From Pseudomonadota bacterium (GTDB lineage Bacteria; Pseudomonadota; Alphaproteobacteria; Rhizobiales; Xanthobacteraceae), in assembly GCA_023451825.1 (NCBI GenBank), contig JAEXYA010000003.1, positions 1-64,000 on the forward strand: a stretch of 64,000 bases of DNA, read 5' to 3'. The notes beneath the pieces are model-generated. The model was given only the letters and a program-made list of their open reading frames with translations, was not told where the DNA came from and did not search any database. Shown one piece after another: positions 40,646 to 48,407 of this stretch (position 1 is its first letter; each line of letters opens with the position of its first letter). The position numbers and the translations under genes are program-made.

Positions 40646-40837
40646 ATGAGGCCTCCTTGGAAACGCCTGGCTCTGGTCACCTACTTCGGCGGGTGTGTGG
40701 TATATGCGCTCAGCCAGGGCGTATTCGGCCTCGCAGCAGGACTTCGCGGGGCTGAGCTGCTTTCTTTTGCTGCCTTGCAAACCCTCTATTCGCCGTATTG
40801 GCCACTGCTCTTGACGTACGCTTCAAACGGGATGTGA
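40646..40837 (+). CDS. Small hydrophobic protein, 63 aa
   Basis: MRPPWKRLALVTYFGGCVVY, ALSQGVFGLAAGLRGAELLS and LYSPYWPLLLTYASNGM suggest two short membrane segments. It follows the Cys-rich secreted gene by 18 bases and may be co-transcribed. No family recognised. Confidence 0.48.
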   Translation: MRPPWKRLALVTYFGGCVVYALSQGVFGLAAGLRGAELLSFAALQTLYSPYWPLLLTYASNGM

Positions 40838-40857
40838 CGATCTTTTATTCGTCACCA

Positions 40858-40968
40858 CTAACGCCATATGAGCCAGCTGTAGGTTGCCAGAACGACAAAG
40901 GCTATTAGCAGTGCCACAAGCCATCTGCGGCATTGCATCAACGCTTTAGCGCTACGGTCTTCACCCAT
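40858..40968 (-). CDS. 36-aa single-span membrane protein
   Basis: MGEDRSAKALMQCRRWLVAL and LIAFVVLATYSWLIWR give a charged N-terminus and one membrane helix. No strong ribosome site is seen. It is one of several membrane micro-genes in this zone and is a tentative call. Confidence 0.4.
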   Translation of the reverse strand: MGEDRSAKALMQCRRWLVALLIAFVVLATYSWLIWR

Positions 40969-41138
40969 CGCTGTCACTCATCGTCCGATGCCTCCACCAT
41001 CCTACTTGATGGCAGAGATGGCGTCACGCGGCGGTCGGAATCCGGCGGCGCGGTGACCTGCGGCCGGGATCGGGCGGTGGCGCAGCTGTTCCAAATGCAG
41101 AAGGTGCCTTCTCCCGCCGGATCTAGTAGATGGACGCA

Positions 41139-41435
41139 TCACTCTTCTTTTTCTTGGTCCGCAGCGTCTATCCATCGGACGATGAGATCGTTGGTTTCCT
41201 GCCAATGAGTAGAGAGGGCAGCAATGCCGCGCTCCTCAATACGCCGAGCAAGTTGTGCGAGTGCAGCAAGCGCAGTCGCTTCGGCTGCGCTAATGTCAGG
41301 GAGCACGGCAGGGGTCGGCTGTTCCGTGGCTATGCTGTACACCAACCGCCGCGCATCTTCCTCGTAACTGTGAAGCGCAGTTTTCAATACCGCTCGGCAG
41401 TACCGAGCTTTTAGGTAGCTTGCTCTGTTAGGCAT
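41139..41435 (-). CDS. Helical hypothetical protein, 98 aa
   Basis: MPNRASYLKARYCRAVLKTA, LPDISAAEATALAALAQLAR and IVRWIDAADQEKEE form a helical protein with charged ends. Composition is protein-like along its full length, and the opposite strand has no better frame. No family recognised. Confidence 0.52.
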   Translation of the reverse strand: MPNRASYLKARYCRAVLKTALHSYEEDARRLVYSIATEQPTPAVLPDISAAEATALAALAQLARRIEERGIAALSTHWQETNDLIVRWIDAADQEKEE

Positions 41436-41487
41436 TCCCCTCGATATCAGATGAAATCTGATTCGAGACGCCTGCTACCGGACATAC

Positions 41488-41685
41488 TCACGGCCGAAAG
41501 CCTCGATTCTGTAGATTTGCGAGCATGCTCTTCATCTCCACCTGCCGCCGACGATAGGTTGGGCTCAGTTGGTCGGCGGGCAGGGTGTCCGTGAGCCAGC
41601 GCAATGCGTAGATAATCAATGTCACTTGGTAATCCAAAGATGCAAAGGGATGATCATTTGTCGCGTGACGGTGGAAAAAGTTCAA
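41488..41685 (-). CDS. Small hypothetical protein, 65 aa
   Basis: The frame reads HATNDHPFASLDYQVTLIIY, ALRWLTDTLPADQLSPTYRR and EMKSMLANLQNRGF. The only start is a TTG at 41685, so the N-terminus is doubtful. It looks helical and may belong to the short rhizobial helix class. Confidence 0.42.
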   Translation of the reverse strand: MNFFHRHATNDHPFASLDYQVTLIIYALRWLTDTLPADQLSPTYRRRQVEMKSMLANLQNRGFRP

Positions 41686-41794
41686 AAATCGCTATCCATT
41701 TTCTGGCCGCGTTTCATTTCAGGCGTGACTAATTACGCACAGCAATCGAAGCGCGCTTTCGATAGCGAACTCGCAACAATCTAAAAATGAGCGA

Positions 41795-41977
41795 GTGGAA
41801 ATGCCCTACTACGTGCACGCGACAGACGTGCGTGTTGCCTCCGATTGCGGAGAGACACCGCCGACGGTGCAGAAAAGAAAGCGAGAGTTCCTGGCGGAAA
41901 ATTATTGGCATGTCAGGATTGAATATCCAGATGGCCGCGTCCGCAACGTTGAATCATTCAGAGGCGCACGGACCTGA
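41795..41977 (+). CDS. Small hypothetical protein, 60 aa
   Basis: Start is GTG 41795 or ATG 41801. KRKREFLAENYWHVRIEYPD with GRVRNVESFRGA has a beta-hairpin feel (W-x-V-x-I-x-Y-P-D-G). It overlaps the end of the convergent gene at 41958 by 20 bases. Tentative. Confidence 0.42.
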   Translation: MEMPYYVHATDVRVASDCGETPPTVQKRKREFLAENYWHVRIEYPDGRVRNVESFRGART

Positions 41978-42116
41978 TCTGTTCAAGCTGATCGGCTTGC
42001 AGATCGTAGAAGCGGGCCGCTTCCCTCAGTCGTTCGGTCGTCAAAGCATCCAGCATGTTGCGGGCCAGTCGCTCGGCCCGTCGAGAAGCGGCCCGTAGGT
42101 GTTCAATCTCGCTCAT
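41958..42116 (-). CDS. Small helical protein, 52 aa
   Basis: MSEIEHLRAASRRAERLARN, MLDALTTERLREAARFYDLQ and ADQLEQ match the short rhizobial family with A-x-x-A-x-R-L-A and R-x-A-x-x-Y-x-x-x-A repeats. The start at 42116 has GAAAGG 5 bases upstream. The function of this family is unknown to me. Confidence 0.55.
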   Translation of the reverse strand: MSEIEHLRAASRRAERLARNMLDALTTERLREAARFYDLQADQLEQIRSVRL

Positions 42117-42217
42117 GATGTCCCTTTCGATATCCGAGACAAGTTGAGCCAAATTGCATCGTTCCTGCACAGGGCTAATCATGGATAATGACTGGTTAAT
42201 GCGTGGCGCCGGCGGTC

Positions 42218-42430
42218 TTATTTCTCAGCGCGGAAGCCTTCTCTAGATTCAACGCGGTCCGAGTAATCACTTACGCCAGCTTCTAGGATCGAGAGTGACG
42301 GCTGCGCCGGCGAATTTGCTTCGCTCGGCACCTTTGGCCGCCCCATAAGAACGCCTATCCACAGTGCAAGAGCAAGCGGCGAGAAGAGCGATAAGCTTTC
42401 AAAAGTACGGTGTCTTGCGGGCAGCAGCAA
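42218..42430 (-). CDS. Hypothetical membrane protein, 70 aa
   Basis: LSLFSPLALALWIGVLMGRP is one membrane segment, followed by a polar, Ser/Pro/Glu-rich tail. It is the last small gene before the flagellin and points away from it. Weak support for the start; tentative. Confidence 0.38.
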   Translation of the reverse strand: MLLPARHRTFESLSLFSPLALALWIGVLMGRPKVPSEANSPAQPSLSILEAGVSDYSDRVESREGFRAEK

Positions 42431-42607
42431 CGATCAAACAGAGGATTTCTATTAACCGTCCGTTAGGCACTGTGCTCCTTGCGCGTTTTTCGTCGGGAAC
42501 GATTGACGTTTCTGCGATCAGTTTCACGACTTGTTATATTTTACCGGAGAAGGTGTCGCACAGCCAAAAGAATTTGGCAGTAGCTTTGAAAACAGAAGGT
42601 TTCAAAC

Positions 42608-44548
42608 ATGTCCGGTATTACCCTTAGCTCGTCCGTTCGTCAGAACCTGCTCTCCCTGCAGTCGACCGCTGACCTACTCTCCACCACCCAGAGCCGCCTC
42701 TCGACCGGTAACAAGGTCAACTCGGCCCTCGACAATCCGACCAACTTCTTCACGGCCCAGGGCCTGAACAACCGCGCCAGCGACATCAACAATCTGCTTG
42801 ATGGCATCGGCAACGGCGTGCAGATCCTCCAGGCTGCGAACACCGGCATCACCTCGCTCCAGAAGCTGGTTGACTCGGCCAAGTCGATCGCCAATCAGGC
42901 TCTTCAGACCACAGTCGGTTACACCAAGTCGTCCGCAACTGCCGCCACCGGGCTTGCCGGAGCGACTGCCGCGAACCTTTTGGGTTCGTCGTCGCCTGCG
43001 ACCGCTGGCGTTGTCACCGCCGGTGCGTTTGCTGGCCCGCTCAACGTTTCGGCGGCAGGCGGTTCTGCATCCGCTGCAACGATCGAAGGCGGTACGTATA
43101 CGCCGATCGATTTCTCTGGTTCGAACACCCTTTCGTTCGACATCTCGATCGATGGCGCGGCCGCGACCTCCGTCACTTTGGCTGCGGCCGACTTCACGGG
43201 TGCTGGCAATACTGCCGCTGTCACCGGTGCCGAATTTGTAGCAGCGATCAACACGAAGCTCGGCGGTGGTACCGCTGCGACCTTCGCTGGCGGTAAGGTA
43301 AGCTTCACTTCCGGAACCACGGGCACTGGTTCGTCCGTTGCGATCACGAACACCACTGGTTCTGCAGGCGTCGCCACTGCTGCGGGCATTTCGAACGCTT
43401 CGGACACTGGCTCGGCGGCAGGTACCGCTGACTCGGTGAGCTTCAGCGTTGCGGTTGATGGCGGTGCCGCCCAGACCGTTACCCTGAGCGCCGCTACCAT
43501 CGCGACCTACAACACTGCCCATAGCGGTGCCACGGTCAATGCGGCGAGCCTGAGTGCCGCTGACGTCGCGGCGGTTGCCACCTCGCAGTTGACCGGTGTC
43601 GCTGCTTCCGCCGTTGGCGGCAAGCTCACGTTCACCTCGGCGACGACGGGCACGACCTCTTCGGTCACCACGACTGCTGCAACTGGTACAGCGACTTCCG
43701 GTACCACCGGTGTTGCCGCCGACAGCAAGACTGGTGCTGCCGCCGTTGCAGGACTGACCGGCACGACGTTGCAGATCGCAGCGACTGTTACCGGCGGTAC
43801 GGCGACCAACATCACCTTCGGCACCGCAGCTGGTGAGATCAGCACGCTCGATGGTCTGAACGCCGAACTCGGCAAGAACAACCTTCAGGCCAGCATCGAT
43901 ACCGCAGGCAAGCTGAGCATCACGACCACCAACGACTATGCTTCGGTCAACATCGGTGCGATTTCCGGCACCGCGACTGACGCTGGTGGTCCGCTGGCTG
44001 GCCTGACTGCAGGCGCTGCTCAGAAGGACGCTACCTCGCAGGCCACTCGCGCCAGCCTGGTCGCCCAGTACAATCAGGTTATCGACAACATCACCAACAC
44101 TGCGCAGGACTCGTCGTTCAACGGCGTTAACTTGCTCAACGGTGACACCCTGAAGCTGACCTTCAACGAAACCGGCAAGTCAACGCTGAGCATCCAGGGC
44201 GTGAGCTTTGGACCGGACGGTCTGGGTCTCTCTTCGCTCACGTCGGGCGGCGACTTCATCGACAACGCTTCGACGAACAAGGTTCTGGCCAGCCTGAACA
44301 AGGCCAGCACCCAGCTTCGCTCGCAGGCGTCGGCGTTCGGCTCGAACCTGTCGATCGTGCAAATGCGCCAGGATTTCTCGAAGCAGATGATCAACGTGCT
44401 GCAGACTGGTGCGTCGAACCTGACCCTCGCCGACACCAACGAGGAAGCTGCCAACAGCCAGGCGCTGTCGACCCGTCAGTCGATCGCCGTCTCCGCGCTG
44501 TCGCTGGCCAACCAGTCGCAGCAGGGCGTGCTCCAGTTGCTCCGTTAA
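42608..44548 (+). CDS. fliC: Flagellin
   Basis: The 646-aa protein starts MSGITLSSSVRQNLLSLQST and has the conserved N-terminal D0/D1 helices (LSTGNKVNSALDNPTNFFTA, NGVQILQAANTGITSLQKLV). The C-terminal helices end with LADTNEEAANSQALSTRQSI and SLANQSQQGVLQLLR. The centre (residues about 105-480) is a long Ala/Thr/Gly/Ser-rich region, the surface-exposed D2/D3 part, with repeated beta units. It is the main filament subunit. A hairpin terminator follows at 44585. FlbT, encoded next, usually controls its mRNA. Confidence 0.95.
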   Translation: MSGITLSSSVRQNLLSLQSTADLLSTTQSRLSTGNKVNSALDNPTNFFTAQGLNNRASDINNLLDGIGNGVQILQAANTGITSLQKLVDSAKSIANQALQTTVGYTKSSATAATGLAGATAANLLGSSSPATAGVVTAGAFAGPLNVSAAGGSASAATIEGGTYTPIDFSGSNTLSFDISIDGAAATSVTLAAADFTGAGNTAAVTGAEFVAAINTKLGGGTAATFAGGKVSFTSGTTGTGSSVAITNTTGSAGVATAAGISNASDTGSAAGTADSVSFSVAVDGGAAQTVTLSAATIATYNTAHSGATVNAASLSAADVAAVATSQLTGVAASAVGGKLTFTSATTGTTSSVTTTAATGTATSGTTGVAADSKTGAAAVAGLTGTTLQIAATVTGGTATNITFGTAAGEISTLDGLNAELGKNNLQASIDTAGKLSITTTNDYASVNIGAISGTATDAGGPLAGLTAGAAQKDATSQATRASLVAQYNQVIDNITNTAQDSSFNGVNLLNGDTLKLTFNETGKSTLSIQGVSFGPDGLGLSSLTSGGDFIDNASTNKVLASLNKASTQLRSQASAFGSNLSIVQMRQDFSKQMINVLQTGASNLTLADTNEEAANSQALSTRQSIAVSALSLANQSQQGVLQLLR

Positions 44549-44584
44549 TCGCGAAGCACTGACAGCAACCACAAAACATTGGAG

Positions 44585-44618
44585 CGGTGGGGGAAACTCC
44601 CACCGTTCTTTCTTTTTT
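44585..44618 (+). terminator. Rho-independent terminator of the flagellin gene
   Basis: CGGTGGG and CCCACCG form a 7-bp stem with a 7-base loop, followed by TTCTTTCTTTTTT. It lies 37 bases after the flagellin stop. Confidence 0.85.
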
Positions 44619-44655
44619 AACCACAGGCCGACTACTCTCACGCTGGAGAGCGGCG

Positions 44656-45009
44656 ATGCCATTGAAGATGACGATCGAGCCGCAAGAGTGGCTCATGGTT
44701 GGCGATACGAAAGTCGTGAATATTCACGAAAATACGGCTACCTTTTTCGTGGAAGGACCGGGCCCCATTTTGCGTCAGGCCCACACGATAGCCATCTCGG
44801 AAGCCAACACCTCTGCCAAACGGGTCTATCTAGCGGTGCAGCGTCTGTATCTCGGTATCACAACCGAGATGACCGAATACCACAACGCCGCACGCGAAAT
44901 GCTTACCGATCGCCCTTGCTCGAAAGAAGCCGTCCTCAAAGCTAACGTGCTTATGGCGAAAGGGTCGCTGTACGGCGCTCTCCGTGAATACCGAAAGCTG
45001 ATCGATTAA
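44656..45009 (+). CDS. flbT: Flagellum biosynthesis repressor FlbT
   Basis: The 117-aa protein starts MPLKMTIEPQEWLMVGDTKV and has FFVEGPGPILRQAHTIAISE, AKRVYLAVQRLYLGITTEMT and the C-terminal helix KGSLYGALREYRKLID. These match the FlbT family, which binds the 5' untranslated region of flagellin mRNA in alphaproteobacteria and limits translation when hook assembly is incomplete. GGAGAG precedes ATG 44656. The usual partner FlaF is not found next to it. Confidence 0.88.
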   Translation: MPLKMTIEPQEWLMVGDTKVVNIHENTATFFVEGPGPILRQAHTIAISEANTSAKRVYLAVQRLYLGITTEMTEYHNAAREMLTDRPCSKEAVLKANVLMAKGSLYGALREYRKLID

Positions 45010-45129
45010 AGCTTTCAGCGGGCGTTTACGATATTGGATGCCCTGGCATCTGAGTTCCTCGCGCAGCAGCCTCTTGGTAGATCAAATCGGCCCGATACTG
45101 GTCATCGCATTCGTTACGCCGCTTGGTTT

Positions 45130-45139
45130 CCCCCCCCCC
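45130..45139. repeat. Homopolymeric tract of ten C in the flbT-cheY gap
   Basis: A run of ten C stands in the 332-base gap between flbT and the receiver gene. Long C runs slip during replication and can tune promoter spacing. No frame crosses it. The rest of the gap holds no gene that I can support. Confidence 0.7.
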
Positions 45140-45279
45140 GGTTTTGTTTCGCCAACAGGCATCTGTACATCCGGCGGACAGCATCGCGAGGCGGTTAGGG
45201 TGCCACAAAGGTTAATGAAATCAACGCGCGGCCTTTAACGGGAAATTTAACCGGTGCTGCTAAATCTCAACCCAGATCG

Positions 45280-45308
45280 GTTTGCCGTTCGGCAAACATC
45301 ATTTTTTG
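45280..45308. promoter_or_regulatory. Inverted repeat before the receiver gene
   Basis: GTTTGCC and GGCAAAC are a perfect 7-bp inverted repeat with a 4-base spacer, followed by ATCATTTTTTG, 34 bases upstream of the cheY-like start. It could be a weak terminator for an upstream transcript or an operator. Confidence 0.42.
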
Positions 45309-45341
45309 TAATGCGCTTGTCGTGCCTGAGGGGGACTGAAG

Positions 45342-45737
45342 ATGGCGGTTGATTTGTCGATGTCGGTGCTGGTGGTGGACGATTACAACACCATGATCCG
45401 CATCATTCGCAATCTTCTGAAGCAGCTTGGCTTCGAACATATCGACGATGCCAGCGACGGGTCGATGGCGCTCGAGAAGATGCGTCAGAAGAAGTATGGC
45501 CTCGTGATTTCCGACTGGAACATGGAGCCGATGACCGGTTACGACCTGCTCAAGGAAGTCCGCGCGGATCCGAACCTGTCGCAGACCCCGTTCATCATGA
45601 TCACGGCGGAATCGAAGACCGAGAACGTGATCGCCGCCAAGAAGGCCGGCGTGAACAACTACATCGTCAAGCCGTTCAACGCGGCGACGCTGAAGACCAA
45701 GATCGAAGCCGTGTTCCCGGACGCCGTGCCGGCGTAA
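45342..45737 (+). CDS. cheY: CheY-like single-domain response regulator
   Basis: The 131-aa protein is a stand-alone receiver domain: acidic pair D13/D14 (LVVDDYNTM), phospho-acceptor D58 (VISDWNM), T88 (MITAES) and K110 (IVKPF). There is no output domain. The nearby flagellar genes suggest it binds the flagellar switch or a chemotaxis target. GGGGGA stands before the ATG. A strong terminator follows. Whether it is the main CheY or a paralogue cannot be told from the window. Confidence 0.88.
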   Translation: MAVDLSMSVLVVDDYNTMIRIIRNLLKQLGFEHIDDASDGSMALEKMRQKKYGLVISDWNMEPMTGYDLLKEVRADPNLSQTPFIMITAESKTENVIAAKKAGVNNYIVKPFNAATLKTKIEAVFPDAVPA

Positions 45738-45765
45738 GCCGCGTTTCGATATTAGAGTTTCGCGA

Positions 45766-45792
45766 ATGCCCGGCCGATGTGCCGGGCATTTT
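45766..45792 (+). terminator. Rho-independent terminator of the receiver gene
   Basis: ATGCCCGGC and GCCGGGCAT form a perfect 9-bp stem with a 6-base loop and a TTTT end. Confidence 0.88.
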
Positions 45793-45802
45793 GCGTTGAT
45801 CT

Positions 45803-45923
45803 GTCATCCCGGCGAACGCCGGGATCCATACACGCTGTCGCGTTAGTCGAACGCGTTCGTTGCAACTATGCTGTGTTAATCGCTCTGACGGTGGCTATGG
45901 ATCCCGGCGTTCGCCGGGATGAC
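45803..45923. repeat. Intergenic palindromic repeat, 28-bp perfect arms
   Basis: GTCATCCCGGCGAACGCCGG... (45803-45830) is the exact reverse complement of 45896-45923, with 65 bases between. Each arm also contains the inner palindrome CCCGGCGNNCGCCGGG. This REP-like unit is common in Bradyrhizobiaceae as far as I recall. It separates the receiver gene from the convergent HAD gene. Confidence 0.85.
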
Positions 45924-45931
45924 AAATCAAA

Positions 45932-46786
45932 TCACCACTTCAATTCGCGCATCAACGCCTTCGGCGGATGCCCGAACAGTTCCTTCACCTCGGCCGCGTT
46001 CATCTGCTCCACGCCGTCAAAATCCCCGGCATGGATGCCGCGGGTGACGAACAGCAGGTCGATGCCATAGCCATGCGCGCCGGCGAGATCGGTGCGCACG
46101 CTGTCGCCGATGGCCAGCACGCGGCCGAGCTCCGTGTCCTTGCCACGCTTCGCCTTGGCCAGCGCCATGGCGCGGTCATAGATCGGCCGATGCGGCTTGC
46201 CGTAGAAGATCACCTCGCCGCCCATCTCGCGATAGAGTTCGGCCACCGCGCCGGCGCAATAGATCAGCCGGTCGCCACGCTCGACGATGATGTCGGGATT
46301 GGCGCAGACCATGGTGAGCTTCTTCGACAGCGCCTGCTGCATCATGTCGCGGTAGTCTTCGGCGGTCTCGGTCTCGTCGTCGAACAGCCCGCTGCAGACG
46401 ATGTAATCGCTCTCCATCAGCGGGACGAGTTTGACGTCGAGGCCGCGATGGATCGAGGAGTCGCGATCCGGCCCGATCAGATGCATGGCCTGGCCGGGGC
46501 GGTCGGCAACGAAATTACGGGTGAGGTCGCCGGACGAGACGATCGCGTCATAGCAGTCATCGGGCACGTTCAGCTTGCGGAGCTGTCGCTGCACCGAATC
46601 CGCCGGCCGCGGCGCGTTGGTGATCAGCACCACCGTGCCGCCATTGGAACGAAACGTATGCAGCGCCGCGCAGGCGTCAGGAAACGACTCCAGCCCGTTA
46701 TGGACGACGCCCCAGATGTCGCTGAGCACGACATCGACTTGGCCGGTGAGGTCGCGCAGACGCTCGGCGAAACGCAATGTGGTCAT
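45932..46786 (-). CDS. HAD-superfamily class IIA hydrolase (TIGR01459-like)
   Basis: The 284-aa protein has a modified HAD motif I (VVLSDIWGVVHNG), motif II VVLITNAPRP, a C2-type cap, VIFYGKPHRPIYDRAM with the motif III Lys, and motif IV AIGDSVRTDLAGAHGYGID. The D-x-W-G form of motif I is typical of the alphaproteobacterial TIGR01459 group; substrate is unknown. It is the downstream partner of the EAL gene, 15 bases apart, so they may be one transcript. Confidence 0.88.
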   Translation of the reverse strand: MTTLRFAERLRDLTGQVDVVLSDIWGVVHNGLESFPDACAALHTFRSNGGTVVLITNAPRPADSVQRQLRKLNVPDDCYDAIVSSGDLTRNFVADRPGQAMHLIGPDRDSSIHRGLDVKLVPLMESDYIVCSGLFDDETETAEDYRDMMQQALSKKLTMVCANPDIIVERGDRLIYCAGAVAELYREMGGEVIFYGKPHRPIYDRAMALAKAKRGKDTELGRVLAIGDSVRTDLAGAHGYGIDLLFVTRGIHAGDFDGVEQMNAAEVKELFGHPPKALMRELKW

Positions 46787-46801
46787 GGAGTCAGGTGCCG
46801 A

Positions 46802-48250
46802 TCAGTTCGGACCGGAGGCGCGGCGGGCCAGGGCAGCGAGGCCGCTATTGCGCGGCTGTTCGCCCCGCGGGGCGGCGCTGGCTGGCCGTGCCGGGCTCAC
46901 GGTTCCGGTGGAAGCTTTGGCGGGTGCCGCGGCTCCGTTAGCAGCCGGGGTTTCCGGGCGCAACGGGCGCGGGGCGGCGAACAGGAAGCCCTGGCCGAAG
47001 CGGACATCGAAATCGAGCAAGTCCACAACCGCCCGTTCGCCCTCGATGCGGTCGGCAATCAGATCGATGCCGAAACGGCCCAGGAGATCGGAGAGGTCGG
47101 CGGCATGGATGTCCGACAGCGAGGCCTGCTTCGGATCGAGCAGCAGCGCCGCGGGCACCTTGATGAAGCGCACGCCGCGTTCCGCCAGTTCGCGCGGCTC
47201 GAGGCGCAGGTCGGTCACATGATCGATGGAGAACCGATAGCCGCGCTGCGAGAGGGCGGCCAGATGCTCGCTCTCGACCACACCGAGATGGCGGAACGTG
47301 CTGTGCTTGAATTCGAGGATGAAGGACGGCGCCAATGCGCGGTTGGCATCGAGGAAGTCGATGAACTGCGCGAAGGCGGCCGGATCCGCCAGCGTGGATT
47401 TCGCCACGTTGCAGAACACGCCGACATCCTTGTTGCGCACCATCAGGCGGCGCAGCACCTGCATGCTGCGCAGGAGCACGCTGTGGTCGATCTCCTGAAC
47501 GAACCCAGCTTCTTCCGCGGGGCCGATGAAATCATCGGCGACGATGATCTGGTCCTTGTCGTCGCGCAGGCGCGAAATCGCTTCATAGAAGCGCACTTTT
47601 CGCTGCGGCAGCGTTACAACGGGCTGCAGATAGATGTCGATGCGGTTCTCGGTGATGGCGCGGCGGATGGTGTTGATGAATTGCACGTCGTTGTGTGCGG
47701 GCACGATGATGGCCGGAGCATGGACCGGCGTCACGGTGTCTTCGGCGACGTCGACTGCCAGTGGCATCTCCGGGACAGGCGTAATTCTCGGCGGCGGATT
47801 GGGCGGCGCGATGGCGACGGGCATGGGAGGCGCCGCGGGTGGAATGGCGGTCAGCATGTCCTCATGGGTCGCGACCGAATTCGCGAGCTGCCGCATCATC
47901 GAGCCGAGTTCGCCGATCTCGCCCATCACGCCCTGGATACGGTCCTGCTGGGCCGAGTTCGACGCGTTCAGCTTGGCTTCGAGGGCTGCAAGGCGGCGGC
48001 CATATTCGGCCACCTGACGGGCGAGGTCGGTGGTGCCGCGGGAGAGATCGGAAATCTGGCCGGACGCTTCGGCGCGGTCCCGGATGCGCAGGGACACGGC
48101 ATTGTAGAGGATCATGATGGTCAGCGCGGCGAGGCTGGCGATCGCCGCCCCGGAGCCGGAGACCTTCGCCACCAGATGCAGCACGGCGCCAAGCGAGGCC
48201 GCGATCAGCACCATGCAGATGCCGACAAATATCGTAGAGATGCGAATCAT
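46802..48250 (-). CDS. Membrane-anchored degenerate EAL-domain protein (TipF-like)
   Basis: The 482-aa protein has two N-terminal membrane helices (TIFVGICMVLIAASLGAVLH and ASLAALTIMILYNAV), a coiled coil (residues about 55-125), a Pro-rich linker, and an EAL domain from about residue 185. Key positions are altered: EAL reads RFYEAISRL, DDFG reads FSIDHVTD, and the Lys of FIKxD is kept without the Asp, so phosphodiesterase activity is unlikely. The layout matches Caulobacter TipF, which binds c-di-GMP and places the flagellum. Proximity to flagellin, FlbT and the receiver fits this. Start ATG 48250 gives the first membrane helix; the longer frame is spurious. Confidence 0.82.
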   Translation of the reverse strand: MIRISTIFVGICMVLIAASLGAVLHLVAKVSGSGAAIASLAALTIMILYNAVSLRIRDRAEASGQISDLSRGTTDLARQVAEYGRRLAALEAKLNASNSAQQDRIQGVMGEIGELGSMMRQLANSVATHEDMLTAIPPAAPPMPVAIAPPNPPPRITPVPEMPLAVDVAEDTVTPVHAPAIIVPAHNDVQFINTIRRAITENRIDIYLQPVVTLPQRKVRFYEAISRLRDDKDQIIVADDFIGPAEEAGFVQEIDHSVLLRSMQVLRRLMVRNKDVGVFCNVAKSTLADPAAFAQFIDFLDANRALAPSFILEFKHSTFRHLGVVESEHLAALSQRGYRFSIDHVTDLRLEPRELAERGVRFIKVPAALLLDPKQASLSDIHAADLSDLLGRFGIDLIADRIEGERAVVDLLDFDVRFGQGFLFAAPRPLRPETPAANGAAAPAKASTGTVSPARPASAAPRGEQPRNSGLAALARRASGPN

Positions 48251-48407
48251 GACGCGCGCGGCACCCTGGTCCAATGTCCTTGTGCGGCAGCGGGCTCGGC
48301 AGCCGCCGCTAAATATAGGGGCAAGCTTACCATTTCTGGTGATTCGGAAACGGGCCTGCGAGAGGATGCCCACCGGTGCTTTTGCACCAGCGCCGTTTTT
48401 TCGAGGC

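Larger units (their letters stand above)
30796..42430. other. Accessory zone of small genes, likely acquired
   Basis: About thirty short genes lie on both strands with few recognisable functions: DNA-binding proteins, zinc ribbons, membrane micro-proteins, a toxin-antitoxin pair and a partly decayed cassette duplication. The host-type intergenic palindromes found after 45.8 kb are absent. The zone lies between the phage terminator and the flagellin gene and may be the left-over early region of the prophage or an older island. Confidence 0.6.

Noticed and set aside
42500..42545. Sigma-70 type promoter for flagellin (TTGACG and TATATT)
   Set aside because: The spacing between the two elements is about 26 bases, too long. 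No convincing flagellar sigma factor motif was seen either, so no promoter is called.
1008..42607. att direct repeats flanking the acquired DNA
   Set aside because: No tRNA gene and no convincing direct repeat near 1.1-1.9 kb and 42 kb was found by eye. A computed repeat search could overturn this.
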